Of a stretch of DNA of 64,000 bases, positions 1-9,744 are shown in pieces. Below the pieces are notes generated by a model that worked only from the letters and a program-made list of their open reading frames with translations, ran no database searches and was not told where the DNA came from. Location: the NCBI RefSeq assembly GCF_964275005.1, contig NC_092705.1:14817885-14881884 (forward strand). The letters are read 5' to 3'. Source of the stretch: Diadema setosum (taxonomy: Eukaryota > Echinodermata > Echinoidea > Diadematoida > Diadematidae). The position numbers were made by a program, and so were the translations under genes. The stretch's first letter is position 1; each line of letters begins with the position of its first letter.

Positions 1-1060
1 GAACACACACACATCTTGTGTATACGTTTCACACACCGTGGACCAGTGGTGCACTGGTGGGTGGATAGCGATCCACGATCATCGGTGAAATAAACAGTGA
101 TAGCATTGGAGCGTCCGTGTGTATTAACTATTATATATTCTTGTTTGCGTGGAGAGAATCGATCAACGTGCGTTTGTCATGGACCCTAATGTTGGTGCAA
201 CACCTTAAATGTAATTATGTCAACCCTAAATGCAATATACCGTGTTAGCGTATGTTAACCCTGAATACAATACATCTTAACCTTTATCTCATCCATAATT
301 GGTCTTACGAGGGATCTGAATCCAAGCTTGCATTCGACGCGACTCCCAAAATATTAAAAACTTACTTAAGAAGGTTCCGATTTTTTCTTATTGCTCTTAT
401 TTTTTATTTTGTTCTTATTATTGATGCTATTTCTTTTTTTTTTTTGTGATACACAGAAACGGATAGAGGGATAAGGGTTAGTGTTCATTCTCGATCAGTT
501 TTCAGTAATAGCGTTCCTTTCACTGCCTACAATTTTGGCCTATGACGCACTGTCACATAATAATCAATCATGACGTAATTTTCCAAAGCATGAAATCGAG
601 ATCAGGGGTGTTTCACGAAGAATTCAAGTCGAACCTAAAAGTTAAGATTGACTTAGAATTATAGACTATTCCTTTCTCGTTTCAGTTTTCATTCTTATAT
701 GAAAGAAATCACGCAGAGCCTACCATATTTTTAAATTGCTCTTAAAATTTAAGATCGATCAGACTTAAATTATTATGAGAACCCCCCCCCCCCCCCCATT
801 AAGGCTCTGCGTCTTTCAATCTGAGAGCACAATCACAACCGGCCTATATGATGCCGTTCGGTGGGAGTGACTATAGGTTTGGGGAACGCGTCATAACTTA
901 CGAAATAGGGCGATGATTCTTTACTTCAGCCCTTTTGAATACTACAATTACTATGACAAATTCTGGCGTCTGGAATAGGCCCTACTTGAAAAAAGAAAGA
1001 AAGTAAGGATACAATTAATGGGGGAGACATAATGAACTATTTTAAAGCAGATTACCACGC
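1..1060. other. Noncoding, nothing recognised
   Basis: AT-rich sequence with a run of 16 C at 782-797. No open frame has coding character and no repeat family is recognised. Confidence 0.5.
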
Positions 1061-1149
1061 ATTTCATTTCATTTCATTTCATTTCATTTCATTTCATTTC
1101 ATTTCATTTCATTTCATTTCATTACATTTCATTTCATTTTATTTCATTT
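1061..1149 (+). repeat. (ATTTC)n microsatellite
   Basis: About 17 near-perfect pentamers ATTTC with one ATTAC interruption near the end. Confidence 0.95.
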
Positions 1150-2680
1150 ATTAAGTTTCCATCACACAAATCATACGGTGTTGTGTTTACAACGTCCATC
1201 CATGACAATGTAAAGTAACGCATAAATTATAGAAATAGCATTTACTAGCACAAAATCAACTGAAATTGAAATCATTCTCAAGGGTACATTCATGACGGAT
1301 GAATGAAGTATTGTGTGTGGAGGGAACCTACATATTTCTTCATAACACCAAGACTTACATGGGTTCAAGAGATTGCACAATTTTCAAATTTAATTTCCTT
1401 TTCATTGGTTTGAGTGGGAAATAAAGATGATTCCAAATGTTCAAAAATATAAAACAGCGTACAATAGATTGATGAAGCTAATAAAATCATGATCAAATAT
1501 TCATTAAAAACACAGGCATAATCTCCACTGGATCCTTGATATTGAATCAAATCTTTATATAATTATATCAAGGAAATGGCCTAATATAAAGGATCCATTA
1601 TCTAGGTTAGATGTAAAAATGGAACTGCATATAGTAGGCCCTATGATTATAAAATGAGTTTAGAGCACCATACAAGTAGGTCCTAAATGTCTCGTGTCCG
1701 TCTTGTCGTTGTAGGACGTACTGAGGGCGTGTGGTGACCCCATGACCGTATGGGTTGGGGGGGAGGGGGGGGGGGATCATGCAATGAGATGCACGTGGGT
1801 ATACCCCTCCTTGATCGGGTATTACCTAATGAGCAAACATGATACTATTAACGAGCAGTTGCTAGCTGACGTGATTGGCGGTGTCTCTCCGTGTTTTGTT
1901 GCGTGTTGTAAACGATGTGTGTGTGTGGATCGCCCATTCGTGCGGCAGTCACAGGCATAGTAATCAAGGAGCTTGGTCGTACATCGTGGCAGGCGCAGGC
2001 GAAATGTCCTGACGGGTAGCCGAATTGGCGAGTATGGTAATAAAGTGTATCATTTGCACGTATTTAACTGTAATTCCCGTGAAATAATGATGTTGACTTG
2101 GCGTGATGATGTGGTACAGTGATGTGATCATTTTTTAGTCTGATTGAAATGCCGAACAAAGATCTTTGTCACAAACATAACCCCAAAAGACCCCAAACAG
2201 TAACTGGAGAAATCTAGGTATAGGGCCTACATGTACTACATTCATGTGGTGGGTTGCGTAATGGACCAGATGACTGCTTGTAACGATGTCGATCATGTGA
2301 CTGTAATTGATTTACACTTGAGGAGAGACGCTTTATATAAATCCTCTGCAGTGTGTAGGGCCCTCATTACGAATGCCTGCAGGATGACTCTCCGTCTGTA
2401 TAAATAGGCATAGACATACCTTGCCTATCATTTCAGGTTTGCAGCTGAAGTGGCCTCAGGCGGTGAAAGGGTAGCAGGTGAATTGGCCTGCAGGTGAGGG
2501 AGACTTCAGGTGAAAGGTGCATCTCCATCAATGAACGCACGCCTACATGTGAATATGGCTGGAAGCCTCCAAAAGACGAAGAAGAAGAATGAGAAGAAGG
2601 GGGAAAAACGCACCTGCAATGCCAGTGGTGCCTTCAAATGGAATGCCAGCTATGCCTGCGCGTTCACAACTTCACTAGCC
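1150..2680. other. Noncoding, possible TATA-like sites only
   Basis: TATATAAAT at 2333 and GTATAAATAGG at 2397 resemble TATA boxes but no transcript can be tied to them. Short frames have no recognisable product. Confidence 0.4.
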
Positions 2681-2682
2681 AT

Positions 2683-4405
2683 GTTCAGACGTATTTCTAG
2701 TCGGAGTAAAATTTATGGCTCAGCAATTAGAATTCAAATTTATGCGTATCTTAACACGACCCTGTGTCCACACGACGGTCGTGGGATCGAAGAAACTCCG
2801 ACTGTAACGATTGTTTTTTTTTTTCTTCTTCTTCTTCTTCTTTCCAGCGGCATTTGTCTTCTCCATTCTTGTTGATGGATATTTCTGCATGGATATTTCG
2901 TCGCCATTGACTAGGTTAGAATTGCACTACACGCGCACGTGTATTCGCAAAATGTCAACATTGCGATTTGACCCAGGAAGTTTTACCTGGGTCGTAAGGT
3001 ATGTAAGTTCATAGATACTCCGAGGGCTTGTCCGCACGGGCAATTTACTCCGACCGACTAGTCGTCGTAGCGAGATACTCTTGAGAAAACTCGGGAGTAT
3101 CTCCTTCGGAGGAAGAGGTCGTGGTAAGTTCCTCCGATCGGAGGAAGTTACCACGACCTTGTTCAGACGGGCACTACTCCGACCTATCCTCCGATGTTAC
3201 TCCGACCAAGCTTCCTCCGACCCCACCTCCGAAGTTACTCTGAACAAAACTGCCTCCGTCTGAACACAACTATAATGTCCACACCACGGTCGTGGGAAGA
3301 AACGCCGACCAATTTACCACGGCCTTCGTGGGGATCACCATGGAGGGTCGGTGTAACTTCCGGAAGTGCATGGTAGCGTCGCGCACGTCAACCATGCATA
3401 CCATTGTACCACCGGCATTTATCTTCTCCCATTCTTGTTGATGAGAATTTCTGAGCGCCAGCTTCTCCGTCGCGATCGACTAGGTTAGACTTGTACTGCA
3501 CGCGCATGTGTACTCGCATTTGACTCCGGAAGTTTTACCTATAGGTCGTATAAGGTTTGTAAGGTCATCCAGATACTCCGAGGGCTTGTCCGCATGGGCA
3601 ATTTACTACGACCGGCTAGCACGTGGTAGCGAGATACTCCTGAAAAAAAAAAAAAACTCAGGAGTATCTTGGTCGGAGGAAGAGGTCATGGTAAGTTCCA
3701 TCGACCGGAGGAAGTTACCAAGACCTTGTTCAGACGGGCACTATACTCCGACCTATCCTCCGAAGTTACTCCGACCAAGCTTCCTCCGACCCTTCCTCCG
3801 AAGTTACTCTGACCAAAACTGCCTCCGTCTGAACACAGCTAATGTCCACACCACGGTCGTGGGAAGAAACTCCGACCAATTTACCACGGCCTTCGTGGGG
3901 ATCACCATGGAGGGTCGGTGTAACTTCCGGAAGTGCATGGTAGCGTCGCGCACGTCAACCATGCATACCATTGTTTTTTACCACCGGCATTTATCTTCTC
4001 TATTCTTGTTGATGAGAATTTCTGAGCGCTAGCTTCTCCGTCGCGATCGACTAGGTTAGAATATTGTAGTGCACGCGCACGTGTACTCGCATTTGACTCC
4101 GGAAGTTTTACCTATAGGTCGTATAAGGTTTGTAAGGTCATAGATACTCCGAGGGCTTGTCCGCATGGGCAATTTACTCCGACCGGCTAGTACGTGGTAG
4201 CGAGATACTCCTGAAAAAACTCAGGAGTATCTTGGTCGGAGGAAGAGGTCATGGTAAGTTCCATCGACCGGAGGAAGTTACCACGACCTTGTTCAGATGT
4301 GCACTACTCCGACCTTTCCTCCGACCTTCCTCCGGCCAAGCTTCCTCCGACCCTTCCTCCGCAGTTACTCCGACCAAAACTGCCTCCGTCTGAACGCAGC
4401 TATGT
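2683..4405 (+). repeat. Three-unit tandem array of about 560 bp, TCCGACC-rich
   Basis: Units run about 2765-3278, 3279-3844 and 3845-4405, each opening GTCCACAC(C/G)ACGGTCGTGG and holding AGATACTCCGAGGGCTTGTC (3013, 3571, 4142). Unit 1 lacks a block of about 130 bp. The edges GCCATGTTCAGACGTATTTC (2681) and CTCCGTCTGAACGCAGCTAT (4385) form imperfect inverted ends, so the array may sit within one transposon. Frames read here are shadows. Confidence 0.8.
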
Positions 4406-4445
4406 GGAGACTAAATTACCTACTCAGTACTTCTGATGTGTGAGA

Positions 4446-4990
4446 GCAATTAAAGGGGAAATTCAGTCCAAAAATAAGTTAGTCTGATTAAAAAAAGAGT
4501 AAAATCTTACGAGTTCAACTTAAACATTTAACTGAAATCGGATGAAAAATAAGGAAGTTATAAAATTTTGAAGTTTTGCTAATTTCTGCAAAATAGTTCT
4601 TGTACAGTCGCTATGAATTTGCAAATGAGTGAGCTGACTATGTCATACCTCCGTAATTTTCCATTGATTGTGTACAATAAAACTCTAAAACATGATGTTA
4701 TTCCTGGTTGAGTAATTTCAGAATAATGATCAGATAGATAATATCAGGATTTGAGCGTCGGGGATAATTGCGTATGAATGAAACACTGTAAATTTCAAAA
4801 TTGTATGTATATGGCAAGTTGTGAGGGGATGACAAGCTCACTTTGGGATTTGCATACTCATATTGACCATTCAAGAACTGTTTCCTCAAAAATAAGCGAA
4901 ACTTCAAAATGTCATGACTTAATAATAATCGATTACACAAATTTAAATTTTCCCCAACTCACATTTCAGAACTACAAAGCACTATTATTT
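4446..4990 (+). repeat. Probable miniature element with TTAAAGGGGAA end
   Basis: ATTAAAGGGGAAATTCAG at 4448-4465 resembles the left tip of the element at 13795. The interior (GAAATCGGATGAAAAATAAG, GAAGTTATAAAATTTTGAAG) has the style of foldback elements, but I cannot fix the right end. Confidence 0.4.
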
Positions 4991-5067
4991 TGCTGGGTTT
5001 TTGTTTCTTCTGCAAATGGTATGCCTCTAAATGGAGATTCCGTGTGTGAGTCAGCCACGACTCAAGC

Positions 5068-5300
5068 CCGCCGCACACTACACGATTTTGCCCCGATTCA
5101 CCGTTAATTAAGACCTTAAGACTAGAAGTGTGACGTCACAGTCGTTCGACTGGGTGTTAGGGCGGACTCACACTGTGCGATTTTTGGTGGTGCGACATCG
5201 CAAAGTGTAAATCGCAGTAAAAATCGCACAGTGTGAGTCCACCCTTACAGTCGTAAGGTTCGGTCGTATAGTGTGTGGTGTCCGGTCGTACGACTGGTCT
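5068..5300 (+). mobile_element. Palindromic element hosting a smaller nested one
   Basis: CCCGCCGCACACTACACGA on the left and GTCGTATAGTGTGTGGTG on the right are imperfect arms, with CTTAAGAC / GTCTTAAG and TCGTTCGACTG / CAGTCGTAAGG inside. The centre is split by the 85 bp element at 5160-5244. Confidence 0.55.
5160..5244 (+). mobile_element. 85 bp miniature element with TTA duplication (PIF/Harbinger-like)
   Basis: The left arm GGGCGGACTCACACTGTGCG then ATTTTT and the right arm AAAAATCGCACAG then TGTGAGTCCACCC match at 25 of 26 positions. TTA occurs at 5157-5159 and again at 5245-5247. A 3 bp TWA duplication with GGG-starting ends is typical of PIF/Harbinger miniature elements. Confidence 0.75.
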
Positions 5301-5894
5301 TAAGACCCAGCTTGGCTTAACCCTACATACCCCCCCCCCCCCCGCCTTTCCTATGGCCCCTTTCCTATTGCCCTTTCCTATGGAAAACAGTGCTCTGTCA
5401 TGAAAGTCATAAAAACCTGATTATTTTTACAATTAATCACTTTCATTGATTAATTTTATGCTAATTATGTTAGAAAAGTGGTCAGTGACAATTTCCAATA
5501 AAAAACAAAGAAAAAACAAAAGTTGAAAAACAAAGAAATACATAAGAAATTCTGAAAATAATAAAATACATAAGAATTGAAATGAGTTTTGGAAGTTTTT
5601 CAGATGTACCATTGTTGAATATGCTAAAACAGATTTACAGATCAAAAATTAGACTCTCAATGCTGTTAATTAGGCTAAAATGTGATCTTAATTAATTAAA
5701 ATTAGAAATCTATTGTTTCAAAAAATCTTATGACATAATCTTGTAGATTATGACGTTGGTCTCACGCATGCAAAATTTCATCGCGATCGCACCACCGATG
5801 GCCGAGATCTCGAGGGGGGGGGGGGGGGGGGGACGGAATCCATCCCCGGTTTTAGCGTAGCCAAAAAAGCCCGGCCCTTTTAGACCAGTCTGAT

Positions 5895-5990
5895 CGTGTA
5901 GTGTGCTGTGGCCTTCACGCACATAAAATATCCCACTCCATTCATTCATGGCAAAGAGCAGAGTGCCAACCCGGTGAAGTGGTCTCCTAC
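5895..5990 (+). repeat. SINE body fragment
   Basis: CACGCACATAAAATATCCCA and CATTCATTCATGGCAAAGAG then CAGAGTGCCAACCC match the body of the SINE at 52200-52270 (minus). The tRNA head is not clear upstream; a G-rich tract at 5813-5832 separates it from older sequence. Confidence 0.6.
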
Positions 5991-6207
5991 CCATTCACAC
6001 AAGAAAACGGGCGAATGATACCGACCCCTCGACTAGCTTAGGCAGCACACGGTATCAACCGTCATACGCTTGAATGAATGGAATTTGCTTAACAGCAACA
6101 ACAGCATTAATTTGCAACAAGAACAGCAAGTCAAATACAATGGGGAAATTGCATATAGAACCTGCGAATCAGGGGTGAGGGCGAGGTATACATTCGCTAT
6201 CAATCAT

Positions 6208-6243
6208 GGAGTTACCAGGGAGGTGCCACCTCCCTGGAGTTAC
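6208..6243 (+). mobile_element. Ultrashort palindrome with 8 bp direct repeats
   Basis: GGAGTTAC (6208-6215) is followed by the palindrome CAGGGAGGTG-C-CACCTCCCTG (6216-6236) and then GGAGTTAC again (6236-6243, sharing one G with the palindrome). The perfect 10 bp stem and exact duplication look like a tiny insertion with a target-site duplication. Confidence 0.65.
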
Positions 6244-7870
6244 CTAGCTGTGGCTCCATGCTCGACACTTCAGCAGCATTGGATCAGTGCACTATACTAA
6301 AACAAAAGATAAACTCCTTTTAGAACGAATTCAATGGTAAGCAGCCAGATTGTGCACGGGCGTGTATATTGTATCGCCATCATATTGTGCCGAACAAGCG
6401 ATTAGTTTCCAATTAGTCCTAGCTGTACACGACACGCCATCAATTATTGCTGATGACATTTGCGGGTATGTATCAACTGGCTCATTACAGCAGCCCCTAG
6501 CTGTGCGATGTCGTTTAGCTGATAAAGTTAATGTACTTTTTATATTCAACATATTAGAGATTGTGTGAGAGGAGCAAGCACTACCTTACGCTACATAGAC
6601 GGTTCGTCCATAAATACTTGCTTCGGTCTTTCATGACACAACTTGACTTGAGGACTTGATATCTACAAGAGTCGGAGTGTTTACTGCCATCTTGGTAAAG
6701 CAGTAATTCTGCTCCTTGCAGATACTGTCAAATATCGTTTCTCAAATTTTCTGCGCGTTTGCTTCTTTGTTGAACATCTCAAGGCATATTTATAAGGCCA
6801 GATACGCGGTAGTGTAATAAAACATAATAATGTTAACCATTACGTTTGGAACCTTTTAACACCTGCCAGCATTATCATAGTTGTGACGTCTTAAATGTAT
6901 CATGGCTCATGCGTGGGGTTGAATTCTTTCGGTTGGATGACTTTTTTTTTCTTGGTATAGAAAATGTTTATTTTTCGAGTCACGATGAAAGGACATTCGT
7001 CTTTTCGCCACTCCATTTTCAAGTTGACGTTAAAGATCAAGACGTTCAAGACGTTGTAGATCAGGTGATGACGTCATCTATCGCCTTGGTTTTGGCACTA
7101 TCATACAGATCATTTCCGCTGTTTTTTTTTTCTTTTGTCTGTGTGTGTGTGTGTGTGTGTGTGTGATATCTTATTTATAATGCCCGATATGCCTCCAATG
7201 GCATGTATAGGGCAGGAGCGAGCATCCTAAACTTTTGATGGTCTTATAGTCATTGGATAGATCTTCATGAATGATATGGGACCTTTAATTCTCCTTCCTC
7301 TGCCCTTCGCCAGGTGCATGGTCTTAGGACGTCCCCACTTTCCCCTTCCTCCAGGTGTCCAGTGAAGTGCTACACAAGCGATATTTTGAGCGTCCATCGT
7401 GAGTAGATCTCCAATACATTTCTATCTTCGTCACAGAATAGTGGTACATGTATATACTCTTGATTACTTTGAGAGTAATTCTTCATTTGATACCTTGTTA
7501 GGTCAGAGAAGTCTCAGGATTCTCACTGGGCTTTTTGTATAAAAGGGACAGTTTTCTGCTGTATTTCACTATTACTCTCTAGCACTCGGATTCATACAGA
7601 AAAAAAAAAGTGGAGAGGACACAGCTTTGGTCGAACCTCAACTTTGTTCTGGTGCAATACCGTTTGACCTAATATATAGCATACAATCTTTAACATTCAA
7701 AAGGCTATAGTGGCTTTATTCAGGCGTTGTTTAATATCGATTCCTGCACCACCATCACATCTCACAAGGCTGGCAAGGTACCTGGCATGATTTTTTTTTT
7801 TTGATAACTGGTTGAAGGGACTTTTTTTTTTCCACGTTCACTTGCTAATTATTTCAGTGTCATTACTTCT
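6244..7870. other. Noncoding upstream region with (GT)n
   Basis: A (GT)n tract at 7139-7165 and T-runs are the only clear features. No exon is recognised. Confidence 0.4.
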
Positions 7871-7874
7871 GTTT

Positions 7875-8385
7875 TGCTTTCGTTATCCTACGACCAACTT
7901 GCTGTGCAATGTCTTGGATTGCATGTTCTGGTGTCAGCTGTATTAGAAAACAATGCAAAGGTCATCAGGAAATCAACGTCTATCGATGTCCAGAAAATGG
8001 ACCATCTGATACCTCTCGAGTGTGGTCATCAGCAGTTCGCTTCATTACCCAGTCAATGGCTTCGTTCGTTGCCCAGTTCGCTTCATTACCCAGTCAAAAT
8101 TTGTATTGTTACGAATTTAGTACGTCCCTATCTTTTCCTCGGGCCGGCCATCTTTTCAATCAATGCTTATAATGACGGCCTTCTGCATAATCGTTTCTTA
8201 ACTACAATGGGTAATCACTGCTGCATAGACATGCATACTGTATATTACGTCATTAATTTTATTTCATATCGTTGTTTATGCAAGTCAAACGACTCTGTGT
8301 TAAATTTACTTTGTATATTTCCTACATGTTCACGATTATGTAACTTATGTATGCTGATTTGTAGAAAATAAAGTATCTATCAAAA
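7875..8385 (+). repeat. Possible LINE 3'-UTR remnant
   Basis: The end of this stretch, GATTTGTAGAAAATAAAG then TATCTATC, resembles the 3' ends of marine-invertebrate LINEs with an AATAAA-containing tail and a (TATC) microsatellite stub. The stretch stops where the antisense RT relic begins. There is no coding match, so the call rests on the tail only. Confidence 0.35.
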
Positions 8386-8838
8386 CAAAAAATGGCTATC
8401 ATGAAGAGAAGGTCGGACATGACACAACCTTGCCTTAGGCGTGTCTAACTCCAGACTTTACTTCAAACTCTACTATTTCCCATACGCTGCATGAAAAATT
8501 GGTGTACAAACTCTTTATGATTAGAACTATATCCTGTGGTATCCCATACATACGAAAAATCTGCCATAACTGCCACACCTGCCACACAAGTTCACTCTCC
8601 GTGGATGCTATCGATGTCTTCTCAAAATTGAGGAAAATCAAAATAGATCTGTGTTTGCCACTCTGTGCTCTGTTCGATATTACGCGGGAAAAAAAGGTCG
8701 ATGCATCCTCTTCCTCAGCGGAACCCTGCCCGCTCCTCTCTAATAAGCTCTTGGTCAACGTCATCAGTCAAGCATTTTACAATGATCTTTGAGAAATTCT
8801 TGCTTGCGGTGTTTTCACGCCAGTTATGTAACAATTCC
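8372..8838 (-). mobile_element. Antisense LINE reverse-transcriptase relic
   Basis: Read on the minus strand from about 8838, the frames give NWRENTASKNFSKI, then DDVDQELIREERAGFR, GRGCIDLFF, then IFRMYGIPQDIVLIIKSLYTNFSCSV, FEVKSGVR and RQGCVMSDLLFMIAI. These match the order of the fingers/palm motifs of RTE- or Jockey-type endonuclease-RTs (NWRGITLLS, QAGFRRGRGCIDQI, YGIP, VRQGC). It is broken by several frame changes and at least one stop. The relic ends about 20-40 bp before the first splice acceptor of gene 1. Confidence 0.8.
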
Positions 8839-8878
8839 TCAGTTTTCCTTTTCGCACAGTGTAGAGGCTGTCGCAGCG

Positions 8879-9032
8879 ATGGAAAGAAGAGGGCGACGTG
8901 TCGCCATTGTAGGAGCCGGTATGGCTGGACTGACAGCTGCGGCCGAGTTGAGCAGGTCGAGTCAGTGTGAGGTTCTGGTGTTTGAGGCCATGGATCGAGC
9001 AGGTGGTAGGATTTTAACAGTCAAGGATTTTG
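8879..9032 (+). CDS. Polyamine oxidase 1, coding exon 1
   Basis: The ATG at 8879 lies in TCGCAGCGATGG and opens MERRGRRVAIVGAGMAG. The exon ends in phase 1 at TTTTG before GTGAGT. The exon may begin at 8860: CCTTTTCGCACAG followed by TGTAG looks like a 3' splice site, and gene 2 has a comparable CGACTAG then GTGTAG, suggesting an upstream noncoding exon that I could not locate. Confidence 0.9.
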
Positions 9033-9707
9033 GTGAGTTTCGTCCAAGGTGAAATGTCTTTCAATTGGTGTGATTTGCTTTGATGTCTTTAACTTTGATT
9101 TGAGTTTCACTAATCGTTACTGGTTGTGAATTAGTTTCTTTTTTTAATCTTGTAATGCTAGTTGCTAGGTATAATTGGAAAACCAAACCAATCAAAACCG
9201 CCTTGCTTTTTTTTTTGACAAATATTTCATGTGTCGGAGTGTACTGGAGATCGTCATTTCTCATTGAGCTGATTCCATTCAATATCTTGATGTTTTAACA
9301 AAATAACGTTTATTTAAAGCATATGATAAGCAAACAAGCGTAATTTAAAATGGAAATAAAAACAAATTACTTTAGCTTTATCAGTTGATTAGAATCTTAA
9401 CTTTATGTAATGTTAAGATCGATCGTCAAGCTAAGCACGAGAACCGAGATAATAGTACACCGATATAGTTATACATATTATATATCTGCCAGCAACTTGA
9501 AAGAAACTGAAAACATTCGATGATAAAATTATGTAGGACCTATAGTAAATAGGCCACACAAAACAATCTTGCCTATAGGGATAGGAGAGGAATGTAGTAA
9601 AGGAGAAAACGAACGTGAATAAATGAATACTATATAGTACATACATTCTATCGTGACGTAAGAGTTTGTCATATGCATGTCCTATGACAATAATTCGTTG
9701 TGTGTAG

Positions 9708-9744
<37 letters not shown>

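Noticed and set aside
3508-4032. 174-codon frame in the tandem array
   Set aside because: It crosses non-homologous parts of the repeat unit and is not kept open in the sister units.
7874-8371. 165-codon plus-strand frame upstream of gene 1
   Set aside because: No recognisable domain, ends in a LINE-like AATAAA tail, no splice context to gene 1.
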